Source: Viola odorata
Lineage: Eukaryota; Streptophyta; Magnoliopsida; Malpighiales; Violaceae
Direction: 5' to 3'
DNA length: 64,000 nt
Assembly: GCA_963691705.1 (NCBI GenBank)
Contig: OY829541.1
Location: forward strand, 51,852,377-51,916,376
Shown here: piece by piece, positions 12,723-22,899 of the stretch
Layout of the letters: every line of letters starts with the position of its first letter
Numbering within the stretch: the stretch's first letter is position 1
The notes under the pieces: model-generated
The model's database searches: none
Told to the model about the DNA's origin: nothing
What the model saw: only the letters and a program-made list of their open reading frames with translations
Position numbers and translations under genes: made by a program

Positions 12723-13178
12723 ATGGCGGCATCAAGCAGTCACTCATTCACGGCATCTGCAGGAAGTGGCGAAGGAAATAGTGCAGCATCCTATTTACGA
12801 TTCAAGAACATACTGTGCAAGTGTGGGGTAAGAGCTTCGGTTAAGATATCAGAATCGACAACTAACCCAGGAAGGTTGTACTATAAATGTGCAAATGGTC
12901 AGTGTGGATTGTGGGCATGGTGCAATGTGCAAGGTGGATGTGTGCCCAATGTTCGTCGGGTTGAAAATAATGATTGGGTAGCGATTAAGGAAGATATTAG
13001 GGAGGGTCTGCAGGAAGAATGCGAATTGATTCGCAGGGAGTTGAAGGAGATTGTTGCTGCAACCTTTGGCAAAGTCGAAGCAGTGGGGAATGTTAATAAT
13101 TGTTCATTTGTCATACTATGTCTTTTGATCCTTCTCCAATTTTTCTTGATTACTGCTCTTGTAATATTTAAAGGTTGA
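12723..13178 (+). CDS. GRF-type zinc-finger protein with C-terminal membrane segment, carried by the MULE
   Basis: A single-exon frame encodes 151 residues. The start ATG sits in GCCATGGCGG, a good plant initiation context. Residues about 31-68 form a GRF zinc finger: CKCG, then NPGRLYYKC, then GQCGLWAWC. A charged helix with coiled-coil character follows (about 85-120, EECELIRRELKEI). A hydrophobic segment near the C-terminus (about 127-149, FVILCLLILLQFFLITALVI) should be a membrane anchor. The same plan is seen in plant proteins described as At4g04775-like. GRF fingers are thought to bind single-stranded nucleic acid, but the job of these small anchored proteins is not known to me. It lies wholly within a transposon and next to its inverted repeat, so it is either a cargo gene or an accessory transposon gene. 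The frame is intact. Confidence 0.8.
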   Translation: MAASSSHSFTASAGSGEGNSAASYLRFKNILCKCGVRASVKISESTTNPGRLYYKCANGQCGLWAWCNVQGGCVPNVRRVENNDWVAIKEDIREGLQEECELIRRELKEIVAATFGKVEAVGNVNNCSFVILCLLILLQFFLITALVIFKG

Positions 13179-13669
13179 ATTTGGTGAATTTGTAGTTTTT
13201 ACGGTTTGTATGTGCTGAAATGGTAATTTTTTGGAGATGGCATTTTTTGGAAATGACATGGTAATTTGTTGGGATTATAGGTTTAATGGTGTATCTGGTA
13301 ATCTTTTAGGACTGTCTTGTGTGCGTGAGTTATGTAATCTACAACTTTGAATGCAAAGCAACTTTGAATGCAACTTGTATTTGTTTTTAGATTCTGGTTC
13401 TCTTCTCTCTTGATGCTGAATTGTACTTGCATGAGTTATGTAATATTGAAATTTCCATTTCATTTACATTTTTAAATGGAAGAGAATAACTAATTCAAAT
13501 GTAGTCTTGAATTCAAATGGAAGAGAACTACAAGTTGAAAGCAATCATAAGTGCACAACCAAATTGTGTTAAATATCCCTTTCATTGATAAGCAGTAAGT
13601 CATAAGTACATATCTTACATTATAAGTCCCCTACAATTGCCCTTTCCATAACCACAAAAGATGATTTTT

Positions 13670-14080
13670 TTTTACACAAAATCAGTTCCACATTGCTGCA
13701 CCAAACTACACACCTGCTTCATCAAGATGAGACCCACATTGCTGCAACAAAGTACAAGAAATCATCCCTAAATTAGTCCTATATTCCTACACCTCAAACT
13801 CTACAAAATCAGTCCCACATTGCTGCACAAATTTCACATAATCATCCCAGCACCTCAAACTCCACAAAATCAGTCCCACCTTGCTGCACAAACTTCACAG
13901 AATGATCGCAGCACCTCAAACTCCACAAAATCAGTCCCAAATTGCTACACAAACTACACACAATCATCCCAAAATCAGTCCTACATTCCTGGACCTAGAA
14001 CTCCACAAAATCAGTCCCAAAGGGGAGCAACAAGATACACAAAAGTCAGACCCACATTGCTGCAACAAACTATACAAACT
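13670..14080. repeat. Degenerate tandem repeat, unit about 61 bp
   Basis: The unit contains CACCTCAAACTCCACAAAAT followed by CAGTCCCACATTGCTGCACA. Three clear copies start at 13790, 13851 and 13912, with worn copies on both sides. It lies between the 3' ends of the GRF gene and the transposase, inside the MULE. Plus-strand open frames across it are a by-product of the repeat. Confidence 0.7.
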
Positions 14081-14324
14081 CATTCCAACACTAACTACAC
14101 AAACACATTCACTGTTGCAGGAAACCACACAAAATCAAGGTATCCATTTCCTGCTATTCCCGACTTGGCTTCTTGTAATTCGGCTGGTTTTGCTTGGCTG
14201 TACTGGCTCAGGTGCACTGGACCTGGTTTGTGGCCTTGGGGGGCGGAAGCTGCCACTAACTCCAGCGGGTCTCCATATCCTCTTCTTCTTAGGCCTTTGC
14301 CTTGTATTCGCACCAGTGTTCAAA

Positions 14325-14512
14325 GGGGTTGGATATGGCATTGTTGGAGGGGTTGGAGATGGCATTGTTGGAGGGATTGTTGGAGAGGTTGGAGATTGCA
14401 TTGTTGGAGGGATTGTTGGAGGGGTTGGAGATTGCATTGTTGGAGGGGTTGGAGATGGCATTGTTGGAGGGGTTGGAGATTGCATGGTTGGAGGGGTTGG
14501 AGATGGCATTGA
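14325..14512 (-). repeat. Minisatellite coding a proline-rich tail of the transposase
   Basis: On the minus strand the 24-bp unit encodes MPSPTPPT or MQSPTPPT, with 12-bp truncated units encoding IPPT. About seven full units and two short ones lie in the last transposase exon. All unit lengths are multiples of three, so the frame is kept. Confidence 0.85.
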
Positions 14513-14560
14513 GCTCCTTGAAAACCTTGAACCAGCATTTGCATCCCCATCATTTCCCTA

Positions 14561-14850
14561 AAACCACAAACACTTAAAATAGTAAATACAAGTAAATTTA
14601 TGAATGGGAAATTTAAAATATGAGAAGACTAAATAAATTTACCTGCACTTCAGTTTCAGTTTCACCATTAGGTGTACTTGTAGCACCAGTATTTGCATTC
14701 CCATCATTTCCCTAAAACCACATACACTTAAAATAGTAAGTACAAGTAAATTTATGAATGGGAAATTTAAAATATGAGAAGACTAAATAAATTTACCTGC
14801 ACTTCAGTTTCAGTTTCACCATTAGGTGTACTTGTAGAACCAGCAGTTGT
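14561..14850 (-). repeat. Tandemly duplicated exon plus intron near the transposase 3' end
   Basis: The block containing exon end ACTGAAACTGAAGTGCAG, donor GTAAATTTATT, intron and acceptor TTTTAG before GGAAATGATGGG occurs twice in a row (about 14567-14711 and 14707-14850). It makes exon 4 (69 bp, 23 codons) a copy of the end of exon 3 and of the start of exon 5. The copies differ by only a few bases. Confidence 0.8.
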
Positions 14851-17189
14851 TCTTTTCTTTTTCCTCCTCAATGGTGGAAGGTTTGATCTCATAGGGAGTG
14901 GACAAGTCCTAGTATTGTGATTTTTTCCTTTACAATTCCTGCAAGTCATCACCGTCCCAACCCTCACTCTGTTTGGATTGGATGGACCAGTCTCTCCAGC
15001 TTCCCTCCTTCTCTTATTTCTTGGTCTACCACTCTGTAGTGTATGTTCTGGAGGCCTCACATCATGATGACCATGAACCACTGGCCATTCACTTTGATCT
15101 GGAACAGGGAGAATACCATCCTTGTATGAGTCCATGAATGTGCTCTTACGATAAGCCACATGTACAAAGTCATGAGGACTTTTCCTCAAGAACAAGATGG
15201 CAGCAGCTGCATGTCTACATGGCACTCCAGTTAAATTCCATTTTTTACATGAGCAAGTCCTCAACTGCAAGTCAAGAGTGCATTTGTCACCACTAATGTG
15301 CTCCACCTCAAACTTCTGCATTTGGGAATGAGGATACACGATATACGACTAACACTCTTGAATGCATTTCTCTAGTCTGTTGAACCACCTTGGACATATA
15401 CTCCCATCATACAACATCATCCCTTGATATTTCATGTAAAACCTCCTCATGAGCAATCTTCTTATTGTCTCAAGACATGTCAATATTGGCTTTTTCCTTG
15501 CAAGCCTGACACGCAAACATGAAGAAAATCACCTACCTTATAGAAAGTACGCTAAAGAAGATATACAATAGAATTTATACAATAGAAAGTAACACATTAC
15601 CTGATGTATGAATTGAAGCTCTCTGAAAGATTATTCAGGAGAAGGTCACACATCACCCATGGGTTGAAAGCATGCCTTGACCACCTCTGAGGAGGTATCT
15701 TCTTCAACCAAGCATATGCTGCTGGTTTTTCACACTTGATTTTCTCCATGTGGATGTTGAACTTTGTGGCTGTGTATGATCTAGCCGCATCCCATAGTTG
15801 GTCCTTCATGTACTGGCTACCCCCAAACTCACCCTTGAAATTGTTCCAAATATGTCGCACACAATACCTATGGTCCACCTCCTTTAATACGGTATCAAAA
15901 ATATTTTGCAACCCCTGCAAAAAATAAGAATATATTAGACAGCTTTGTAGAAAACCACAAGACCAAGATGGAAAATTGGAAAAATCACAAGAGGAAGTGT
16001 GAAACTAACCTTCTGCCTGTCAGACATGAAGCACCAGTGATTTAGTGACCCAAGGTCATCTTCTAATCTTTGCAGAAACCACAACCAATTCTCCTTGCAT
16101 TCAGAATCCACCACTGACCATGCAATAGGAAAGATGTTCCCATTTGCATCTTTTCCTATTGCTGACAATAAGTGACCCTTATATCTCCCTTTCAAGTGGC
16201 AGCCATCAATACCGATAAATGGCCTACATCCACTAAAAAATCCACGCTTACAAGCTGATAGACAAATGTACAACCTCTTGAAAATACCACGCGGGGCTGT
16301 TATTTTGACGGTGCTACCAGGATTAGACGTTCTTATTGCCTCAGCATAACTCCATAAATGCTTATATTGCTCACTATGCTCTCCCTCGATGAGAGTTTGT
16401 GCTATTTTCTTTGCCCTCACCATCTTATATTTTGAAACTGTAACAAAATGCTCCCTACTCACCCTATTTGCTAGGATATCCAAATTCGTATCAAGATTAT
16501 CCTTGAAATCAGCTAAATATGTTTGAGCAATCCATCTGGCAGTTGCCTGCCGGTTGACTAGATCCTTTCCACAGTAGTGAGTACTGATGAAGGACTTTAT
16601 CTGGAAGGAGGTCTTGTCTGCCGATGGTGAAGCATGCATTCTCCACCCACAAAGGTTCTTGCAATGGGCAGTGATCCGACTCTTCTCATTCTTGTCAAAC
16701 CTAAAGTCATGTCCAGTCTGCACCGCATGTATCTTCAAAGCTTTCCTGAACACATCAGGAGTGGCAAACTTCATTCCAACCACCAATTTAATTTTGCCCA
16801 TCATATCTGTACTCTCGTTGAATATGGGGAATCTATTCTTCATCCTTTCCCTTTCATCCTCACTGTCAGAACAGGGGGGGCTGACTAACTTATCACTATC
16901 ATCTTCATCAGTCTCAACATCAGGCACACCTGGACCAAAATATCTTACTGGTGGCCTCCTAACTCTGTCACTTCTACCTTCATCAACTCCCACACCTGAT
17001 TGCTCAACTCCCTCAGCCACGTCCTCGAATTCCATATCATCCCCCACACCTGCTGTATCAAATATATCTTCCTCACCTTCATTTTCAGAATCTACGAAAT
17101 CACTAAGATCTTCACTACTACAATCATGTACTTCCCAACTGTAGGTTCTATCAGCGTGGCTGTCATAACTGTGCTCATCATCTCCACCC

Positions 17190-17400
17190 CCTACATTTTC
17201 AGGCCCATCACCATCATTAACAGGCCCACCTTCATTAACAGGCTCATCCCCAACATTTTCAGGCTCATCACCATCATTAACAGGAACATCCCCAACATTT
17301 TCAGGCTCATCACCATCATTAACAGGAACATCCCCAACATTTTCAGGCCCATCACCATCATTAACAGGCCCACCTTCAGTAACAGGCTCATTGTTATCTC
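17190..17400 (-). repeat. Acidic 14-residue repeat inside the transposase
   Basis: The minus strand encodes PVNDGDEPENVGDV-like units of 42 bp, about four in a row with a shortened PVNEGG unit. It is low-complexity acidic sequence in the N-terminal region of the transposase. Confidence 0.75.
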
Positions 17401-18031
17401 CATTATCTCCATAACCTTCATTTTCAGGCCCATCTCCATCCATTTCAGGCCCTTCATCTTCAAAAACAGGCCCATCTTCATATGAATTGGGACTAGCTAC
17501 AGGCCCCCTTTCATTATCTCCACCTTTATCTTCATCCACATATTCATTGTTATCACAATCTTTATCTCCATCACCACAATTTTCCACCACAACTTCATCT
17601 CCATAGGTTAGCAATAAAGCACCAGAACCTGCACACATATCATCAACCCCTTCATCTTCAGCACCAGAAACTACATCTGCCATCTCATCATCACTACTGT
17701 CAAGGTTCACAACCATTGTGGGGGTGTTGATGTCATGCTCCACATACACTTCAAGTGTATCCTCACCATTTCTTAGCATCTCTGCAATTATTCTCTTCAC
17801 ATGTTTCTCCTTCCTCAAACCCTTGATCCCTTCCTCCATTTGTTCCCATGGATATTTCGCATGATAGTGTATAGCATTAAGGTGTCCTGACCTTATAACT
17901 CTTTCATGTATGTGTTCTATTTTAAGCTCATCATGTTCAATGGAGAAACTTACTTCCATTGCATCAACATACTTCACATTTGGAACTAGGATCCATGTTC
18001 CACCAACGAAGATTTTCACAGTAATAAGCAT

Positions 18032-18629
18032 CCTGTCAAGGGTTTTCACTACAATATTTAAGCAATTACAGCAACAACCAAATTCTTCTTCAGTTTTACT
18101 CAATAGGTGTTTACTTTTGCAATATTAAACCAATATTTAAGCATCATGTTTATAATATCCAGAATATCAAACATACTGTTTAGCAATATTTAATCATCAT
18201 GCTTAGTAATGGTCAAACCAGTAGCTATGCATTTATAGTAAATTAATACAAATGTACAAAATATGAAACAGGACCACAAAACAAAATCATTGTCAAACAC
18301 TTAACATTCGGTCAACTAGACAACAACCAAAAAGGAATCTCCTTTATGACACCACAAAGTACAAAACACCACACTATAGATCTGAACACAACACTATAAG
18401 AAGACAATGTGCAAGACAGCCAAAAAGTAATTGTCAATAGAATAGAATAAAGCAAACCCAATGCAGAAAGATTAATTCAAAATCCTAATCGAGGCAAAGA
18501 CACACATTACAAGGGAAAGACATATCCTTATCACTAACCTCGCATCTGCAGCGCAACAGTTCTGACTTGTCCTTATCACTGTCCTTTGTTTGCTTCTTTC
18601 GCGAAAACAGGGAAAACGACACTTTCCCA
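18032..18629. other. Transposase upstream region inside the MULE
   Basis: Non-coding sequence between the transposase start and the inner edge of the right inverted repeat. It should hold the transposase leader and perhaps a short 5' exon. No separate gene is seen. Confidence 0.45.
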
Positions 18630-18835
18630 AAACCCTAACTTTCTGCTGACCTTCCTCTTTTCGTCTACCGTGGTTCGTCTTCTACCAAGGCTTCGAACCA
18701 GAATCTCCTCTCTTCTCTCCACTCGCAAATGTTCTACTTTAACACCCAGAATCGTCTCTCTTCTCTTCCTCGCTCGCGATTGTTCTTCTTTTTTTCTATT
18801 TGTTTCTCTTCTGTTTTGACAAAGAAGGGACGGGG
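18630..18835. repeat. Right terminal inverted repeat of the MULE, inner piece
   Basis: The reverse complement matches 12428-12640. The piece ends at CGGGG (18831-18835), where the LTR element is inserted. It resumes at 24567 with the duplicated CGGGG. Confidence 0.85.
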
Positions 18836-20502
18836 TGACGAGGGTTGTCGCGGGCCCTGCATAAATAAAAAGATTACAACTGGTCACTAAACTACAAATG
18901 AATGTAGATAGCGGCAAGAGGTTCGAACACAGGGACAAATCGGTCCAATCTTTATTGCTCCTGCAAATGACAATAATCAGCAAAGAGGTGAGAGTATGAT
19001 GGGTTGAGAAACAAAAAGAACGAAAATGAGATTGCATGAAAGAAAACAGTAGAGAAATAAAGAAATACAAAAGAGAAAGAAAATCCCTAGTAGAGATCCT
19101 TATGTGGTGACAATTCCAAGCTAGTTGATCATTGACAAAAGTATTTTCAAAACGGTTTCATAGAAGAAGTTGCGGAACCAGCTCACACTAGATTCCCAAC
19201 CTGCTACAAAAGTATTTAAAAGAATCACTTCATTTTAAACACCCTAATCTTCCTAAGTTCATCCTAAGATTCTAACCCGCCACTTTGCCTTGGCTATGCA
19301 GAGCCTTCTACAAAGGAATCAGAATACTTATGGAAGCACTTGAGAGATTGATTAAAGACAGTGAGGTCCCTCTTCTAGACAAGGGAATACTTTCATCATC
19401 CACGAGTCTGGTCTAGTCTGGCACTTGACCCAGCTGTCACCTAGGTCGGCCCTTCTCAAGGCCTCGGGATGGGATGACCGCCTAATTCAATTCCTTCTAT
19501 CAGCTTAGACCAAGCAAATACCCCTCATGCCCTGCTGATTTGTCTACAACTGTTCTCTAAGAGTGATTTAATCACAAGAGAACTGACTGTAATCATTCAA
19601 ATCAAAATCCAAGTTGGCCAAACTCAAACTTAAACATGAATAAATTGGAGTTAAAACAAGAAGGAGAGAAATATGAAAAACGTTTTTATTGAAGATCAAA
19701 GAGTCTCACAACCTACTGGAATTATCAACCACAAGATCCCTACCAGGAATGGAGGTTCTTAGTTACAAAACATAATGGAAAATGATTCAAGAAATGGAAA
19801 TCCGAAAATACAAAAAGCTGGAAAATCTGGAAAATGGGAGAAATGCTGATTTTCTCCTCACGTTCCTCCTACTGTCCTCCTACGTTCTTGTTCTCTTTTC
19901 AGTCCGAAATTGCTACCTTAAATCTTCCTTCCCTCTTCCTGCACGCTCCTCTCCCAAGTCAGTCAACACTAGCTCACAAGCTCCCAAAATCTTGTCTTCA
20001 AAGTGCTTGTACACTAGTGAGAATATTCTCCCAAAAACAAGAAGAATGTTGATTCATTCTTCCAAAGGTGTTTGTAAGCTCAAGAGAATAACAAGGAGTG
20101 GCCCAAGAAGTCTTGTGTCTGATAAGAATGAGTCCCAAGAAGACAAGAAATGCACTAGGGAATAAACAAACGCGGCACGCGAATTTATGGCGAGTGCAAG
20201 TCCAGCTGGAATTCCGAAAGGTTGCTTCTTGTCGAGGCCTAGAGGAGAGCTGATTTCGGCAAAATAGTGAAGTGGCCTAGGGACGAATGGACCAGATTCA
20301 AGACAGCAAAGCTGAAAACGAAACTCCATCACCAAATGATTGATTTAAGCTCTAATCTTCAAGCTTTCTGCTCCTTTTCTTCAGATTGATGTTCCAAAGG
20401 CTGTTTATAGAGAAAGGAAGCAAAAGGGCTTAAAGTAGCATAATTATTATCTCAATTAATAATAAAAGAGAAGATAAAACATCCATAATAAACCATCAAT
20501 CA
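18836..20502. repeat. Left LTR of the gypsy-derived element
   Basis: 1667 bp, TG...CA ends. It differs from the right LTR at about 19810-19814 (ATACA versus ATTCC) and near 20039 (AACAAG versus AATAAG). On the coding strand this is the 3' LTR. Confidence 0.9.
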
Positions 20503-20506
20503 TATA

Positions 20507-20541
20507 CCCCCACACTTAAACCATGCTTGCCCTCAAGCATG
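20507..20541 (-). promoter_or_regulatory. Polypurine tract with adjoining hairpin (3' end of the element)
   Basis: Plus-strand CCCCCACACTTAAA (20507-20520) is the complement of the purine tract next to the LTR. It is followed by CATGCTTG-CCCT-CAAGCATG, an 8-bp stem with a 4-base loop. The same module recurs at 21564-21598. Confidence 0.65.
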
Positions 20542-20875
20542 AACTAAAAACACAGAAAACACCCTCTGTACAGAAAATCAACCCCTAGGCTGAACTCATA
20601 TGAACACTTCAAAAACCAACTCTTTCAAGCAATGCTCAAACACACCAAACATCACAAATGTGCAAATATTCAAAAAGTGGTAAGATAGCATGCTGTTCAA
20701 CCAGGAAATAATGCCCTAGAACTACTGTCTTCTCTGCCCAAGACACAATCCAAACGCAGCTGCCACACACACAAAAATACACAAGCAGTCATGCAACAAT
20801 TATAAAAATACAAGCAACAAAATTAAAGAACACCACCAATCTTTCCTCTTTCCCTTTTGCACATTTTCTTTCTTT

Positions 20876-20992
20876 TAGGCCTTCGGCCTCTTATACCCCC
20901 TTTTTGTTTTAGGCCTTCGGCCTCTTATACCTCCTATTTATTTTTTCTTCTTCTTCTCCCCTAGGCCTTCGGCCTCTTATACCCCCTTATTA
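20876..20992. repeat. Three copies of a GGCCTTCGGCC hairpin unit
   Basis: TAGGCCTTCGGCCTCTTATA begins at about 20876, 20910 and 20961, separated by T-rich spacers. GGCC-TTC-GGCC can fold into a short hairpin. Located in the non-coding 3' part of the LTR element. Confidence 0.7.
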
Positions 20993-21563
20993 TTATTTTT
21001 TTATTTTTTTTATTTTTTATTTTTCTTCTTCTCCTCCTCCTTCTATTTTCCTTTCCTTCTTTTCCAGGTTCTTGCACCTTTCCACAATCCCAGAAAACAC
21101 AAACATGCAGTCATGCAAAGAATTTAAAAAGTTAGCCATGCAAAAACAAAAATTAAAAACTTGCAGCAATATTATGGACGGGAGCTTCATCCCAAGGTCT
21201 TGAGATGAGAAGACAGTACAATCCTAGCAAAATATTTCCTAGGACAGCAATACCCATCATACAACCATGTAAATAAATGCACAAGTTGTAAAGCCAGAAG
21301 TATTTAGCATTGCAAGATGGAGTTAATAAGTCAAGTATTTACATGAGTTCAGTTTTGGGATTTCAATTCTATACAAAAAAGGGTGAAACACAACAAGAAA
21401 AGAAAAACGACTCATGCATAAATGAAAACAAGCAGAAGCGCATGCAAAAATAATTGAACTAAACATGCGCCAAAAACAAACAGCAGAAAAACATGCATAA
21501 AAACAGAAAAACAAACATGCACAAAAACACAAAAAAAACACAAACAAACACGAAAGTGTCTCT

Positions 21564-21598
21564 CCCCCACACTTAAAGGACACATTGTCCTCAATGTG
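21564..21598 (-). promoter_or_regulatory. Second polypurine-like tract with hairpin inside the LTR element
   Basis: CCCCCACACTTAAA (21564-21577) is identical to the tract at 20507. It is followed by CACATTG-TCCT-CAATGTG, a 7-bp stem with a 4-base loop. Position suggests an internal plus-strand priming site or an RNA structure. No function is shown by sequence alone. Confidence 0.5.
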
Positions 21599-21926
21599 AA
21601 AGAAAAACCACACAACAAACAAGCAAACAAACAAACAGAACAAAACAGAAAAAAGAAAAAGAGAGGGAAAGAAATGATAAAACCCGGGGCAATGATCATG
21701 GTAGGGGAAGAGCTGGAGGCTTCGGTCAGCTCGTCTCGAGGCCTAGAGGAGAGCCGAAAGGCCAGCACTGGAAAAAATTCCAGAAATCCATTATTATGCA
21801 GAAAAAAAAAAGATTAACTAGAAATAAAAACGAAAATAAAAAAAAACAACAACGAAATGAACATGGGTTGCCTCCCATGCAGCGTCCCTCTTTATAGTCT
21901 TGGACTAGACATTGAGCGTCACTTTG

Positions 21927-22817
21927 TCAACCAATCCTACATAATGCTTTGAATGCACGAAGTTTGATGAGAATAATCTCATTTCGTGCATGGTCTCCTA
22001 CCAAAGAAATCTGCATGCAACCATAAAATGATTCAAATTCTGGTTCGGGTGCATGCATAATAAAAAGATAATATTGGTTGTGAATGGAGGGTAATTCAAT
22101 AAATGGATCAATATAATCAAGGAAATTCAGAACTTCCCTTTTAAACACAACCGTTTGTGGATTCTCAACCACTTTGATTTCTTCCTCAATCCTCCTCGCA
22201 TCCTCCTCTAGCTCGATGCTACAACAAGTGTCCACAAACTTCGTCTCCTGCTCCAGTGACATGCTGGAATGAGTTTGGGTCTGATTGGACTGCTTTGACT
22301 GAGTGGCAACTTCTGCTGAATTTTCTGGGCTTGTTTCTGGTTCTGGGTCGTTCATCTCAAGGCCTTGAGATGAAGCGACCTGCTCGGGCAGATTTTTGTT
22401 GCTCACAAAAGAGGCAGTGCTGGCATCAGATTCCACGTTTGGTTGGAAGTTTGAAGGTATGTATCTCTCTCTTTCCTTCTCAAGTGCAAGTTCTCTCATT
22501 TGCTTCGCTAACCTTGCTAAATTCTCCTCTGTTTCCTGCATAAATGGAACTAAGATTTTCATTAAAATTTCAGAAACATTGGGTACTTGGCTAGGTTGCG
22601 GAGGCTGGAAATATTGATAATTAGGAACTGATTGCACTCCATAATCAGAACTTTGTTGGTTCCACCAAGTGGGATAAGGAGTAGATATGTATGGATTATA
22701 ATTTGGCCCATATCCCCACTGTGGCGGACCAAAACATCCTTCATGGCTGGACACATCTCCTACACCAAAACTTTGAGGAATAGGGGCTGATTGAGAAAAA
22801 TAATTGAAATTGCTCAT
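21927..22817 (-). CDS. gag-like open frame of the non-autonomous LTR element
   Basis: An intact frame of about 296 residues starts shortly after the primer-binding site, the usual place of gag. I chose the Met of MSNFNYFSQSAPIPQSFG. The next upstream in-frame Met would add a short hydrophobic leader. The N-terminal third is rich in Pro, Tyr, Gly, Gln and Asn (PPQWGYGPNYNPY, YQYFQPPQPS). A helix with heptad-like Leu and many charges follows (EENLARLAKQMRELALEKERER). The rest is acidic with no zinc knuckle and no protease motif. I cannot match it to a defined gag domain. It could be a rearranged gag or a product of the deletion that removed pol. Confidence 0.55.
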   Translation of the reverse strand: MSNFNYFSQSAPIPQSFGVGDVSSHEGCFGPPQWGYGPNYNPYISTPYPTWWNQQSSDYGVQSVPNYQYFQPPQPSQVPNVSEILMKILVPFMQETEENLARLAKQMRELALEKERERYIPSNFQPNVESDASTASFVSNKNLPEQVASSQGLEMNDPEPETSPENSAEVATQSKQSNQTQTHSSMSLEQETKFVDTCCSIELEEDARRIEEEIKVVENPQTVVFKREVLNFLDYIDPFIELPSIHNQYYLFIMHAPEPEFESFYGCMQISLVGDHARNEIILIKLRAFKALCRIG

Positions 22818-22876
22818 AAAAAAAAGAAAACTGAAAATTGTCACAAACAAGAAAAATGAAAATCAGTACACCATTG

Positions 22877-22894
22877 TCCCCGGCAACGGCGCCA
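22877..22894 (-). other. Primer-binding site, tRNA-Asp type
   Basis: The minus strand reads TGGCGCCGTTGCCGGGGA, five bases from the LTR at 22900. It is complementary to the 3' end of plant tRNA-Asp and sets the element's direction as minus. Confidence 0.85.
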
Positions 22895-22899
22895 ATTTA

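Larger units (their letters stand above)
14135..18031 (-). pseudogene. MURA-type MULE transposase, five exons, broken by one in-frame TAG
   Basis: Exons 16010-18031, 15601-15914, 14797-15505, 14643-14711 and 14135-14557 have GT/AG junctions and sum to 1179 codons in phase. The N-terminal part has MLITVKIFVGGTWI, then an acidic Asp/Glu/Gly/Pro region with 14-residue repeats, then the Mutator DNA-binding-type domain (VGMKFATPDVFRKALKIHAV, CGWRMHAS). The catalytic domain shows the first Asp in FIGIDGCHLKG (about 16206-16213), the second in FMSDRQK at the exon 1 end, and the Glu in NNLSESFNSYI (exon 2). A SWIM zinc finger (CSCKKWNLTGVPCRH) and a CCHC knuckle (CRNCKGKNHNTRTCP) follow. A TAG at 15349-15351 (codon 831) cuts the protein before the SWIM finger. 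ATG 18031 is the first in frame, but an upstream exon is possible. By family knowledge the intact enzyme cuts at MULE ends in the nucleus. Confidence 0.88.

Noticed and set aside
13820..14577. Long plus-strand frames antisense to the transposase tail
   Set aside because: They arise from the 61-bp repeat and from the reverse of the proline-coding minisatellite. All three frames stay open for the same reason, and the minus strand has the splice-consistent reading.
19782..20335. Open frames inside the left LTR, repeated at 23846-24399
   Set aside because: They are present in both LTRs on both strands, have no family resemblance and no conserved start context.
21927..22817. Capture of a host gene by the LTR element
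   Set aside because: The frame is low-complexity and acidic with no recognisable host domain, and it sits exactly where gag belongs. A gag-like origin is simpler.
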